Notes under the pieces: generated by a model
Told to the model about the DNA's origin: nothing
Database searches by the model: none
What the model saw: the letters and a program-made list of their open reading frames with translations, nothing else
Position numbers and translations under genes: made by a program
Shown: positions 1 to 9,400 of the stretch, piece after piece
Layout: every line of letters begins with the position of its first letter
Numbering within the stretch: position 1 is the stretch's first letter
DNA from: a virus
DNA: 22,906 nt
Virus record (IMG/VR): IMGVR_UViG_3300025109_000073
Span: 1 to 22,906 of that record
Direction: 5' to 3' (one strand)

Positions 1-4
1 CCAT
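1..4 (-). CDS. Start codon of the next gene downstream, cut by the window edge
   Basis: An ATG on the minus strand occupies 2-4, immediately after the fibre gene in transcription order. It is preceded by a purine-rich AGAGAGAGAGAAAG stretch that could serve as a ribosome binding site. Only the start codon is inside the window, so nothing can be said about the product. Another tail or lysis gene would be usual here. Confidence 0.35.
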
Positions 5-27
5 GACTTTCTCTCTCTCTTTCTATA

Positions 28-1005
28 TTATCCCAAGGCAATTGCTAGTGCTGTTACCGTACTCTCTTTGGCTAGCTGTGCGCCCTCGACAGAAATCTCA
101 CCGGCAGATGCCCGTGCAATAGTGGTATCAGTAGCGTGGCCCAGTTCAATTCCGGTAAGTTGCGGGCTGTCTCCAGTACCAACACCAACCGACGTTCGTA
201 GAGTAGCACCACTCTCCCAGGCAAGGGCGCCAGCACCAGTAGCAACCGCAATCTCCCCATCAGATGATGCTGCGCCGAGTGTGTCCAAATCCTGGAGATT
301 ACCGTCAAGTTTTGCTAGCTGTGTACCTTCGACAGAAATCTCACCAGCGGATGCCCGTGCAATTGTTGTGTCGCTAGCGTGGCCCAATTCGATCCCGGTG
401 AATTGCGGGCTATCCCCAGTACCAACACCAACAGACGTTCGGAGTGTAGCCCCACTCTCCCAGGCCAAAGCACCAGCGCCAGTGGCTACTGCAAACTCCC
501 CATCGGATGATGCTGCGCCGAGAGTATCCAAATCTTGAAGGTTGCCGTCCAATTTTGCTAACTGTGTACCTTCTACAGAAATCTCACCGGCAGATGCTCT
601 TGCGATTGTCGTATCGCTCGCGTGGCCCAGTTCAATTCCGGTGAATTGGGGGCTGTCACCAGTACCCACCCCCACACTAGTTCTAAGGGTTGCACCACTT
701 TCAAGGACAGGGTCAGTTGTACCATCACCTACAAGCATCTCACCGTCTGCCAACACTGCCGTTGCCGTTATAACACCAGTGCCAGACCCCAACAACACCC
801 CACCATCAGTTAGAGTGGCAACACCAGTCCCACCACCAGGGACGGTAATAATTGGTCCCTCCCCAGTAGTCCCATCGTGACTATGGCCAGAGGTACCGTC
901 AAAGGCATCTTCAAGTGCCTCAAACTCATTGTTGAAATCACTGGCATCAGCAACCTCGCCATCAATGATCTCAGTGTCAGACTGTCTTGTATATCCAGTA
1001 CCCAT
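28..1005 (-). CDS. Tail fibre-like protein with 81-residue tandem repeats
   Basis: A 325-aa protein. The N-terminus (about residues 1-60) contains the motif HSHDGTTGEG followed by a Gly-rich stretch, which is common near the start of phage fibre proteins. From residue 102 the protein consists of an 81-residue repeat: two full copies (102-182, 183-263) and a partial third (264-313), each with the signature DTTIARASAGEISVEG. Such repeats usually form trimeric beta-rich shafts. The last 12 residues are unique, and there is no obvious C-terminal receptor-binding or chaperone domain, so further fibre subunits may lie beyond the left edge. A good ribosome binding site (GGAG, then ATAAAA) overlaps the end of the nozzle gene. 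Family identity rests on repeat style and position. The exact role (short fibre, adaptor or collar) is inferred. Confidence 0.7.
   Translation of the reverse strand: MGTGYTRQSDTEIIDGEVADASDFNNEFEALEDAFDGTSGHSHDGTTGEGPIITVPGGGTGVATLTDGGVLLGSGTGVITATAVLADGEMLVGDGTTDPVLESGATLRTSVGVGTGDSPQFTGIELGHASDTTIARASAGEISVEGTQLAKLDGNLQDLDTLGAASSDGEFAVATGAGALAWESGATLRTSVGVGTGDSPQFTGIELGHASDTTIARASAGEISVEGTQLAKLDGNLQDLDTLGAASSDGEIAVATGAGALAWESGATLRTSVGVGTGDSPQLTGIELGHATDTTIARASAGEISVEGAQLAKESTVTALAIALG
67..702 (-). repeat. Tandem 243-bp coding repeat in the fibre gene
   Basis: Copies lie at 460-702, 217-459 and (partial, 150 bp) 67-216. The encoded copies differ at only a few residues (for example F to I, F to L, S to T, T to A). 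Nucleotide identity is high but not perfect, with many third-position changes. Unequal recombination between copies would change shaft length by 81 residues without breaking the frame. Confidence 0.9.
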
Positions 1006-1007
1006 TT

Positions 1008-2540
1008 TTATCTCCGATAATATGGAACGTATTCAATCACAAATCCCTCAATGGAGTGGGGAGACTTGGTATCATCTGTCACAAATTCTAGGGCGGCTGT
1101 GAACCCTGACCCTTCAACATTCTGTCTGGTACTAGGCTCAAAGGTGGCTGCGTATTTGGATGCCCCATATGTAAATGAAATGCCATAAATAGCTGCGGCA
1201 CCACTGTTTACAAGAGTATATTGAGTGGGCTGTTCAGTGCCAGCTTTGTTGTAGTCATAATAGACCTTCATACCAATGCTGACATCACCCTCTACACTGT
1301 AGAATACACGGACTGAGTGGAGGGTCTTTCTTATTGTAATATCATCGAAGAAGTAGTCTGGTGTCCGGTAAGCTGACTGGACACTGGAGCCGTCAAAGTC
1401 ATCCCCACTCTCTTGTTGGTGGATATACCCGTTGGCATAGCTACCATGTAATACTATCTCAGCATCTCCCACATAGCTACTGTCACACACTCGGGGTTTA
1501 ACCCCCTTCATCTCAGACCACTCCCAACCAACATTCCCATCAGGGCTGCGTCGGATGGCACCAATGATACCCTTGCTCTGAGCTACACTCACACTAGACA
1601 CCGGGTAGAATAATCTATACTGGCTCTTCTCCCTGATCACAACTGAACTAATCTCGGTGCTGGAGAAGTTGGAGATGGTGGACATGTCGTTGATGAGTGG
1701 CTGGATATTCCTGGAGATGCTCCCCAGTTCAACATCATCAAGTTTCTCAGTACCAGCTATTGTCCTGATACCATCCGGTGCTAGAAAAATAACATCACCA
1801 CCAATCTCTTGGACAGACCCCTTTGCCAAACACCCAATATTGTCTGTAATCCTCTTCAACTGAAAATCTGCAACTGATGTACCTACAAGCTGGTGGATGG
1901 AGTTTTTACATAAAATAATAAGGCGATCCCTCCAAGACACCATATCAATGATAGTGTCCCCTACCTGAATAGTTCCTGATCCCTGTGCTGGGTCAAAAAC
2001 TGTGTCAGAGAAGGGCTGGGTGAAGGTGATGAGGCCAAGGTTTGCACTCTCTCCTGCGAAGAACAGGTGGTCAGAGTGGGCAGCACAAATTCCAGGGTTT
2101 GTGGGAGCATTAGTACCGTTGAGAAGAGTGTAGGTAGAACCATCGTAAATAGCGGCTTGGTTGACACCATCACACATGACGATATTAGCGGTACCATCCC
2201 AGTTATATATATCAAAGTCGTACACCCCTGCACTTGTTCTAGTGGCTACAGTGGCCCAAGTTGTCCCCGTCCCAAAGTAGACTGTATTCAATCTACAAAC
2301 TACTACGCCAGAGTTGAATATTTTGACACCCAAGACTACACCAGATCCAGACACCTCAGTGGAAGAATATTTGGAGTGCCCAGTAATACGACGGTAGCCA
2401 CCATTCAAGCCTACCTCATAATTGAGGAGATTGAGAGCCTCACTCTTGTTTTCCCGCAACACGTTCTCGTTTGTTACAAGACCGCCGTGTGCCTTAATTA
2501 GGTCAGAAGTTACAAGCTTGTGTGCAGCGGTTGTAGCCAT
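1008..2540 (-). CDS. Tail nozzle / stabilisation-type protein (beta-propeller-like)
   Basis: A 510-aa, beta-rich protein. Near the N-terminus (about residues 35-58) it carries a segment of the form LNLLNYEVGLNGGYRRITGH, which I associate with phage tail-nozzle or 'stabilisation' proteins playing the part of P22 gp10 or T7 gp12. The middle has repeated short beta-blade-like segments (for example DRLIILCKNSIHQL, GDVIFLAPDGIRTI), consistent with a propeller. Its position directly after the adaptor gene matches neck and tail gene order in podoviruses. The ATG overlaps the adaptor stop codon (TAATG), so translation is probably coupled. The family assignment comes from pattern recognition and synteny. 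The blade count was not determined. Confidence 0.7.
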   Translation of the reverse strand: MATTAAHKLVTSDLIKAHGGLVTNENVLRENKSEALNLLNYEVGLNGGYRRITGHSKYSSTEVSGSGVVLGVKIFNSGVVVCRLNTVYFGTGTTWATVATRTSAGVYDFDIYNWDGTANIVMCDGVNQAAIYDGSTYTLLNGTNAPTNPGICAAHSDHLFFAGESANLGLITFTQPFSDTVFDPAQGSGTIQVGDTIIDMVSWRDRLIILCKNSIHQLVGTSVADFQLKRITDNIGCLAKGSVQEIGGDVIFLAPDGIRTIAGTEKLDDVELGSISRNIQPLINDMSTISNFSSTEISSVVIREKSQYRLFYPVSSVSVAQSKGIIGAIRRSPDGNVGWEWSEMKGVKPRVCDSSYVGDAEIVLHGSYANGYIHQQESGDDFDGSSVQSAYRTPDYFFDDITIRKTLHSVRVFYSVEGDVSIGMKVYYDYNKAGTEQPTQYTLVNSGAAAIYGISFTYGASKYAATFEPSTRQNVEGSGFTAALEFVTDDTKSPHSIEGFVIEYVPYYRR

Positions 2541-3607
2541 TAACGTGCCCGGAAGTTTTGTGGACGTTGGATTAACTCAGTCCTCATACTTGCTACAATA
2601 TCCTTGTAGTTGGTTTCACTGTCAGAGGCTGCTGCCATATCTTGCCTGAACCTGTAACAGTACATAAGTGCCCGCTCCCTGATGGCATCCTTCCACCTGT
2701 CTGGGATACTCACCGTAGAGGCATTAACAGTGGCATCGGTGTGGATTACCCAATATTTATATTCAACAGTGTACTGGCTACTATCAGGAATGTTGCTGAG
2801 GGAGTACTTGTCATTCTGACGCCTAACAACACTGTCAGGGGTAGAGAAGTTAGCTGGGCTTTGGTACTTCTCATCAGCCCGTCTAGTATTCTCCCACTCT
2901 TCCAGGTCCATACTTTCAAGTTTCACAGGTGCATCTTTGAAGAACACCTGGAGAAAGTCAACATCATGGTTGGCATTTGTAGAGTTTGCAAATTGGATAT
3001 ATGAACATTGGGAGGTGGCGGAAAACTCTACACGATGGAACTCACCAGCTCCCAAGTCTGAAACTGTATATGCTGTAGAACTTTGAATGTCTTGGGCACC
3101 TGTGCTAGTACCCACTTGTAAATTAACTGTCCCACCTACAATCCTAAAATCAAGAACATACCTTTTGTTCTCAACAGTGGATATTGACTGTTCCATAGCC
3201 CCCACACCAGAAGCCCCACCAGCTAGCCTAGCACGACCATTACCATCAGTAGTGTGAGTAAAACTACCAGTGTCACTAGAATTATCAGTCCAAGAGGTAA
3301 TAGATGAAGCAAAAGCACCATTAGTAGCAAGGTCTGTAGAATAGAGAAAGAAACTCTCCCAATCAATTTGGCGGTATGAAGACGGGAGGTCGTAGTCTTG
3401 TTGGCCAACAACAGTTGAATCATTTTGAGTTTGAACAGCAAACGGCCACTCAATCTCTTCATTGTATATATCACGGACGGCACGGTTGACTGCCGTGTTA
3501 ACATATTTTGTAAAGCCACTAGTAGTCGAGACATCAGTAATCTCCACCTCGTTCAACTCTCGGAGAACATCATTCACCAGTGTCAAAAAGGTCACTGTAG
3601 TAGCCAT
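2540..3607 (-). CDS. Head-tail adaptor (gp4/gp11-like) with an inserted jelly-roll-like domain
   Basis: A 355-aa protein. Residues 1-90 (VNDVLRELNE, AVNRAVRDIYNE, WPFAVQ, DYDLPSSYRQID) and 225-355 (LESMDLEEWENTRR, PDSVVRRQ, RWKDAIRERALMY) read as the two halves of a short-tail adaptor, the protein that docks below the portal and connects to the nozzle. Between them, residues about 91-224 form a separate module starting NGAFASSITSW and ending VDFLQVFF. Its pattern resembles carbohydrate-binding jelly-roll domains (CBM4/9-like). The protein is therefore longer than usual family members of about 200 aa. AAGGA six bases before the ATG supports the start. Adaptor identity is fairly secure; glycan binding by the insert is inference. 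Confidence 0.72.
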   Translation of the reverse strand: MATTVTFLTLVNDVLRELNEVEITDVSTTSGFTKYVNTAVNRAVRDIYNEEIEWPFAVQTQNDSTVVGQQDYDLPSSYRQIDWESFFLYSTDLATNGAFASSITSWTDNSSDTGSFTHTTDGNGRARLAGGASGVGAMEQSISTVENKRYVLDFRIVGGTVNLQVGTSTGAQDIQSSTAYTVSDLGAGEFHRVEFSATSQCSYIQFANSTNANHDVDFLQVFFKDAPVKLESMDLEEWENTRRADEKYQSPANFSTPDSVVRRQNDKYSLSNIPDSSQYTVEYKYWVIHTDATVNASTVSIPDRWKDAIRERALMYCYRFRQDMAAASDSETNYKDIVASMRTELIQRPQNFRAR

Positions 3608-3637
3608 TACAAGTCCTTATGGTCATTAGAGGATACT

Positions 3638-3660
3638 GGGGGAGCCATAAAGACCCCCCC
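3638..3660 (-). terminator. Intergenic G/C hairpin between decoration and adaptor genes
   Basis: In minus-strand RNA, 3660-3653 (GGGGGGGU) pairs with 3645-3638 (GCUCCCCC), giving an 8-bp stem with two G-U pairs and a 7-nt loop. The wobble pairs exist only in the minus-strand transcript, which fits the direction of transcription. No U-tract follows, so it is either a weak or partial terminator or an RNA-stability element that lowers expression of the neck genes relative to the capsid genes. Confidence 0.45.
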
Positions 3661-3670
3661 AATATTGTGG

Positions 3671-4138
3671 CTAGGAGTTGGTAGCAGTCTCGCGGTGACC
3701 AGACACATCCAACAGGACAGCCCAGATGCGAACAAGACCAGCGGTAGCAGCTGCGGTGTTCACGGTAATATCAATAGTATCACCAGTGGTAGCCGTAACC
3801 ATAACGCGCTGATTGGTAGCAGAAGGGGAAACAGCAGTACTGTAACCCGCAGACGTACTATCCAAAGCAGCAGCCCAACCGTTAGCAGCTTGACCGGCAC
3901 CATCCAAGTCTAGAGTTGGGGTGCCATCTGAGGTGAATGCAGTTAGAACCTCAAGACCAGCAGCCAAGATCAAAGTCTCCTTGGGAACTGCGATGGCCTG
4001 AAGAACGTCAGACGCAGCCACGCCCGCAGAACTATTGATGAGGCCCACGTTAATGGTGTTCTCCATCAGATAGGGGAAGCGGTTTGTAGCAGCATGTCCA
4101 CCAGCCTCTGCACCCAGCGTCATATCATAAGTAGCCAT
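3671..4138 (-). CDS. Putative head decoration / accessory capsid protein
   Basis: A 155-aa, Ala/Thr/Ser-rich, beta-strand-rich protein with no membrane segment or signal peptide. It lies just downstream of the major capsid gene (24 bp gap), a usual place for decoration or stabilising proteins. Recognisable segments are VLQAIAVPKETLILAAGLEV near residues 45-64 and the C-terminal VRIWAVLLDV. The start has a clear ribosome binding site (AAAGGA, 9 nt, ATG). I do not recognise a named family. The role is inferred from size, composition and position. Confidence 0.6.
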   Translation of the reverse strand: MATYDMTLGAEAGGHAATNRFPYLMENTINVGLINSSAGVAASDVLQAIAVPKETLILAAGLEVLTAFTSDGTPTLDLDGAGQAANGWAAALDSTSAGYSTAVSPSATNQRVMVTATTGDTIDITVNTAAATAGLVRIWAVLLDVSGHRETATNS

Positions 4139-4162
4139 AATTTTATTCCTTTCTTATGATAA

Positions 4163-5068
4163 CTAGTCGATGCTGACGTAAGCAACGGCAAGGGCTTCGG
4201 GGCGAATGACCTTACGACCATAAAGGTGTAGGCCACGGACGATATCCGCGAAACTATCGGGGTCACGGAAAGCTTCAGTCTTGGCAATCTGACTGGCAGT
4301 TGCGGTACTGGACATGTGGCCAGCAACACTAGCATACCAAGTGGAACCAGACTTAGGCGCATTGTTGGTCTTGTAGCAGCGGAAGCCACGGATAAGACCA
4401 TCAAATACCCGACCATTCCGTAGGGGGGACTGGTTGTCACCAGTAACCTCAACAGGAAGGATTTTACTGTTGACATCAGACATCTGTTCCCAAAAGATAG
4501 GAGCCGCTACAAAGAAACGGTTCTCTTCAGGAACATCCTGATCGTCAAGCAGGCGCTGTAGCCGTGCCATTACGGTTAGGGGGTCTACCTCACCAGCGGA
4601 GAAGCCGGTATCAATGGGAGAACCAGTTGAACCATAATAGTTGGCGGCAAGAGCGTTCTGGCGCATGTATTCAAGAACTTCACTATCAAAAGTGTCCTTG
4701 AGCTTGTAGGCGCCACTGGAGGTTGAGAGGGCTTGCCAATTTACATGTGACTGACGCTCTTCAATGTCATCCACCTTAAACTGGAAGGCATTTGCCTTAT
4801 CCACCTGCATCTCAATCTCATCGTCTGCTAGGTCTTGCGTGGTTAGCTTCTGCCCACGAGCATAAGCGGCCACGGTGATTGCTGGCTCCTTGATGATATT
4901 TACCTTATCACCAAACGAGGAAATCTCACCGGCATAATCGGTGTTTGTAACATCTTCCACAACACTTGCGCGACGGAAGAATTTAAGCACCTTCTGGGAC
5001 CAAATTTCTGGAACCCAGTTACCAGTGTTGAGGTTTCCCCAGCCAGCAGCTTTAGCAACTACGGCCAT
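4163..5068 (-). CDS. Major capsid protein
   Basis: A 301-aa protein following the scaffold gene, as expected for an HK97-fold capsid. Segments typical of podoviral major capsid proteins are WVPEIWSQKVLKFFRRASVV (residues about 18-37), GDKVNIIKEPAITV, the E-loop-like KLTTQDLADDEIEMQVDKAN, QFKVDDIEERQSHVN, and the late FRDPDSFADIVRGLHLYG. There is no sign of an N-terminal protease-cleaved delta domain, consistent with a separate scaffold. GAGGT upstream of the ATG supports the start. The assignment rests on family pattern plus scaffold-capsid-decoration synteny. Confidence 0.88.
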   Translation of the reverse strand: MAVVAKAAGWGNLNTGNWVPEIWSQKVLKFFRRASVVEDVTNTDYAGEISSFGDKVNIIKEPAITVAAYARGQKLTTQDLADDEIEMQVDKANAFQFKVDDIEERQSHVNWQALSTSSGAYKLKDTFDSEVLEYMRQNALAANYYGSTGSPIDTGFSAGEVDPLTVMARLQRLLDDQDVPEENRFFVAAPIFWEQMSDVNSKILPVEVTGDNQSPLRNGRVFDGLIRGFRCYKTNNAPKSGSTWYASVAGHMSSTATASQIAKTEAFRDPDSFADIVRGLHLYGRKVIRPEALAVAYVSID

Positions 5069-5086
5069 TTTGTGTACCTCATGTGT

Positions 5087-5929
5087 TTAATCATCAACAA
5101 TCCGGCCCTCTTCAACGGCAGCGTCTATTTCAGCCTCATGCTTCTCAAACTCTGCCCCTTTGAGGGACCTGATTTCTGATAGTTTCCAAATGCGTTTACC
5201 GTCATCTGTTTTCAAGGGTGTTGATCTTTTAGACCCAACAGAAGTGGCGGCATCGCGGTTTCTTTGGTTCTTAGTCCTCTTGGGTTTGTCGGACTTTTTA
5301 ATGCCTACCTCTGCTTTATACATATCCACAACACGGGATGCCCACATGACATTTGTGTTGTTTTTGAAGATTGCGTCCGAAATTTCTTCGGGTTGGGCGT
5401 TTAACCACCCCAGGAAGTTTTTATCCTCACGCAACTCATCAAAGTCTGTGTGTGTATTCAACAGTTCTTGGTAAGCGGTCTGTGCCTCTTGCCCCCTGTT
5501 CTTCTGTTGCAGTTCGGCAACTTCAGCAGTTAGGGTAGCAGCACGTTCCTGTGCCTTCTTTTCGGCTACTGTCTCTACAATCTCCATGACATCTGGATAT
5601 TCGGACCTAAACTCTTCAAGCTCTTCGTTGGTCTTTTGTGGGGCTTGCCTAGCAGCAGCACTCACTTCAGCCTTGAATTGCTCTTGTTCAGCTTTGACCT
5701 CGTTTAACTTTTTGTCATGGTAGGACTTGAGATCGCCATAACGCTTCTTCCAGTCCGTTGTATCCGCAACCTGTTCAGGAGTGGTTGTGAAGCTCTCACC
5801 CTCTTCATCAGGGTCCTCTTCAGGTTCTGGATCCTCGGCAGGGTCGCTATCATACAAACCTTCACGGTATTTGTTACGATAGAGAGTATCTTCCGGGGTG
5901 ACAGTCTCCTCATTAGTGGTAGGCATCAT
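5087..5929 (-). CDS. Capsid scaffolding protein
   Basis: A 280-aa, highly charged protein. The N-terminal 50 residues are strongly acidic (DPAEDPEPEEDPDEEGE). The centre (about 80-165) is Glu/Lys/Ala/Gln-rich and predicted coiled coil. The C-terminal region carries a basic patch (KKSDKPKRTKNQRNR, about 217-231), as in scaffolds that contact the capsid through a positively charged helix-loop-helix. It directly precedes the capsid gene (18 bp gap). The ribosome binding site GAAGGAG lies upstream of two consecutive ATGs (5929 and 5926), either of which could be used. There are no protease motifs. Confidence 0.85.
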   Translation of the reverse strand: MMPTTNEETVTPEDTLYRNKYREGLYDSDPAEDPEPEEDPDEEGESFTTTPEQVADTTDWKKRYGDLKSYHDKKLNEVKAEQEQFKAEVSAAARQAPQKTNEELEEFRSEYPDVMEIVETVAEKKAQERAATLTAEVAELQQKNRGQEAQTAYQELLNTHTDFDELREDKNFLGWLNAQPEEISDAIFKNNTNVMWASRVVDMYKAEVGIKKSDKPKRTKNQRNRDAATSVGSKRSTPLKTDDGKRIWKLSEIRSLKGAEFEKHEAEIDAAVEEGRIVDD

Positions 5930-6042
5930 ATTATCTCCTTCAAATTAGGGCCACAAAAATGTGGGTGGCTAGTTTGAAGCTACTCAAGGGGCCAGAATAT
6001 TCATGATTAAATTTCTGGGTAGCCTCACTCTATTTGTTGTAA
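5930..6042. other. 113-bp intergenic gap upstream of the scaffold gene, with a small hairpin
   Basis: This is one of the larger gaps in an otherwise packed gene block. Positions 5951-5964 form a perfect 5-bp stem with a 4-nt loop (CCACA/TGTGG), about 20 nt before the scaffold start. A short palindrome, TTGTAGTTACAA, lies near 6037-6048. No convincing -35/-10 pair was found. It may help set high scaffold and capsid expression (processing site or leader), but this is speculative. Confidence 0.35.
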
Positions 6043-6489
6043 CTACAAAGCATTCTGCTCATATTTAGACACGAAGTCTTCTACTTCGCCAGCCCCCTTG
6101 GGGGTATTGTAATAGGTCTTCCAGTATTGTGCTAAACCTATTACATTATCCTCATGTGGTAGTTTCTCTGGCTGCATCCAATATTTTAACCGGGCTACTT
6201 GTGTCTGGAAACCCAGGTCAGTCTTCAATACATATTCCAACTCACCGTGGTAGAGTGGTATCTGTATCTGTGGTCTTTCAGTGGCGTACCTCATGACATC
6301 CTGGGCAGTTGTTGGCTCTATTTGATAAACACCACAAGCTGGACCGGGGCCGTGTTGTTTCAGGAAGGTTAAGTGGCTCTCAGTAATCGCAGTACCCACC
6401 AGTAAGTTTTCAGCAGCTTGTGTGTGCATCCCCATAATTACAAGAGTGGGTCTGACTACATAAATGCGGAAGTGGTGGGGGTTAATCAT
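6043..6489 (-). CDS. Lysozyme-like / lytic transglycosylase-like virion protein
   Basis: A 148-aa protein. The segment AAENLLVGTAITESHL (about 25-40) contains a Glu followed by Ser (E37-S38), as in the catalytic ES motif of SLT-type lytic transglycosylases. GPGPACGVYQIEPTTAQDVM (47-66) matches the GxYQxxP motif that follows it. The N-terminal INPHHFRIYVVRPTL is of a type often found in such phage proteins. There is no signal peptide or holin-like helix, and the gene sits between the large hydrolase protein and the scaffold, so a role in local peptidoglycan opening during ejection is more likely than host lysis. The ATG overlaps the end of the preceding gene region by position only (1 nt gap). 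Confidence 0.65.
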   Translation of the reverse strand: MINPHHFRIYVVRPTLVIMGMHTQAAENLLVGTAITESHLTFLKQHGPGPACGVYQIEPTTAQDVMRYATERPQIQIPLYHGELEYVLKTDLGFQTQVARLKYWMQPEKLPHEDNVIGLAQYWKTYYNTPKGAGEVEDFVSKYEQNAL

Positions 6490-6490
6490 C

Positions 6491-9400
6491 CTAATCCCAT
6501 ATATATGTGTGGTCCCCTAACTTCACTGTTTCAGTCTTACCCTTATGGTAAGGGGGGGTAGGTCCGCTGTAAAATGATGTTGCTCCCTCTGTGGGGTCTT
6601 CATGTACCTCTGTGTTTAGAGCATCCACTACATATTTTCTGTACTTGTGAAAATCTTTGTCCTTCAAATGCTTAAGATGGTAACCTTTGAAATCCCCACT
6701 GGTTATAACTGCCATTACCGGGTCTACGTGTTTACTCTTCTTAAACTTTAAATCACCTACTTGATGTTCCCTCACCCTATTTAAAGCTACCCAGATTGGC
6801 CCTTTGAAAGCATCTGTACCGTGGCCTCTTGTTATTTGGTTCCTACCCTCTCCAATAGCCATAGCGGTTAGATGGTCAATGGCCTCTTCAGATGCTCCAC
6901 CCAGAAGCTTGTTGTAGGTTGAGCGGTTATACTCTACGGGGTCTGCCTCTGCCTCTGGAATGAAGGGTGGGTCAGGTACTTCACTCATCTTTTTTTTTAC
7001 GGGGGCTGGCTTCTCTTCTTCCCCGCCAAATATGAAGTCAACGGCATCTTTAATGCTGGGCCAATTACCACTTACGCCCTTAAACCCATACGCCCAGTTG
7101 CCCAACGCTTGGAATACATTCTGGTGTTTTACCTCTCCACCATCCTTATAAGATCTACCATCGATAATGCCTTGAAGTTGTTTTTCCATTACGTCGTCAT
7201 CGATAAAGGGGACTATCTTTCTCCAGAAAATCTCCAGCAAGTTTTGGCGTTTTTCTAAAGGTACATCCCTAGGCTCCATAAATCCGGGAGGGACTGCCCC
7301 GGGGCCATACTCCATGATGCCAGGGCTAAAGTTGCCCCTGAATTTATTACCTCGCCTGAATTTATTACCTCGCCCAAGAGCTTCAGCTTCTTCCTGGTCA
7401 TCAAACGCACCTCTACTCAGGGCATCATAGAAGTTTTCTTCAAGCCTACCCCCCATCATTTTAATCTGTTCGGCAATTGGGAGTTTACTACGTTCTTTCC
7501 TAGCTTCCTCTCTAAATTTAAGATGGTCTTGCCAATTGGGGTTATAGCTTTTTTTGTGCATAGGGTCAGTGCTGCCACCAGTAGCAAACCCACCCTTTGA
7601 AAGGTCTGTTTGTGGTTTATTTTTTAGATTACCAGAATACCCACCCATATTCAGACCAGTACCCTTCCAGAACGTGGGGTGATCTCCACTTTTGTAATCA
7701 CTAGGCCAGTGTTGCTCCCCAGTCTCTAAATCAAGTCCTGGCTTAACCCCAGCCATGTAGGCTGCTCTATAGTCATACTGTTTGGTATTTAAGTCTGGTT
7801 CTTCCCCATATTTGTTTACATATTCATCCCACCACTTTGTTTTCTTTATAAAGCTTTGAAATTCTTCCTCTACAAAATTTTCTGGTTTTTTTACACCACC
7901 ATCTTGGTATTTATCTTTTGTATACCCACCCCCATAAAAACCAGCGGGCTGCCCCATCTCCTGCATCTGGTCTGGGGTTAAGGTTTCCTCTGGGATACTC
8001 TCACCAGTCCCCTCAAGCCCTTGCTCCCGTCTTTTCTGGGTGGCACCAGACTGGGCAAAACCCTTATCATTAATCTTATCAAAAGTCTCTACACCAAAAT
8101 AGTCTACAAATGGACCAGGGAAGACAAACTCTCCAGCCGACACGTTAATAACCTCAAGAGAGGGGTCTTGTGGGTCAGGTTGCCATCCAGTAGCTTGTGC
8201 CCCTTCCTCCAACATCTTTTGTAGTTTCTTGATACCCACTGTCTGAACAGCGTCGGTATTGACCACATATGAGTTTGCAGGAACCCTTGTCTGAATGCTG
8301 TCACTATCTTCAGTGCCTGGACCCCGTACCATTCCAACAATAATTGGGATGGACTGGGGTGGGGGTTGTTGTGGCTGTTCTACAAACCCTTCCCCACCCA
8401 TCATCTCTGGGGGCATACCAGCTTCTGGGGGGCCTTGGGGTGGCCCACCTTCCCCTGCCAACATACCCATCAACTCTGGGGGTAATCCCCCTCCCATTTC
8501 TGGCCCTGGTTCTGGGGGTGGGGCGAAACCGCCGTCTTGATATTCTGTACTTATAAGCCCCCCTTGTTGTAGTTGTCCGCCAGCGTCAGCTTCTGCATCA
8601 CTTCCAGCAGGACCAGCACTAGCAGTACCCTCTCCTCCAGCACCAGAAGTCCCTTCACCTGCCCCACCCACAGATGCATCAGGATTACCTGACCCAGCTC
8701 CCGCATCACTCAGCCCATACTCAGCCTCAATACCATATGAGCTACCTGCGGGGACACCAGAGGTAGCGGGATCATCCAGCCCATACTCAGCCCCAATACC
8801 TTTTGAGCTACCTGCGGGGACACCAGAGGTAACACCAGGTGGTGCTGCTCCGTAGGGATCAAAAACTACCCCCTTTAGTAACGCCTCCTGGAGCGCAAGG
8901 GCGCGATCCTCCTGTTCTTCGCCAGCCTTCCGACCTAGATAGGCAGCTTCTTCTAGCTCATCCATAGTCGGTAGTTGGATAAAATCCCACTTATACCCTG
9001 TACCCTTACGCTCTCTATCCTCCTCGGTAGCTTCGCGCGCTGCTTTTTCATGCTCACTCTCCAATTTTGCTTCTTCTTCTTCTGCTTTTTCTTTTTCTTC
9101 TGTCTGGGTTATGGCTCTCATTGCGGCGTTAATCTGCGCATTAGTAAGGGTTTTATCAGTAGCGTCGAAGATTGCCCTTATATTGTCTACAGGGCTGAAC
9201 CCTCCGGCCGAGCCATCATTTGAGCCAGCCCATCCACCTTCTTGGTAGTTTACTTTCCCGCCTTTTGCCCACGGGGAGAGTCCGGGACCGGTTTGGCTGG
9301 AGGTTGGATCAAAATCACCCGGACTGTCCCCAAACATACCTTCAGTACCTTCAACACTTTCGGCAGCAGCATTAGCAGCCATAGCATCCGCAGCATCCGC

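Noticed and set aside
67-702. Fibre repeats as part of a diversity-generating retroelement
   Set aside because: There is no reverse transcriptase, no template/variable repeat pair with adenine-biased differences, and no accessory gene in the window.
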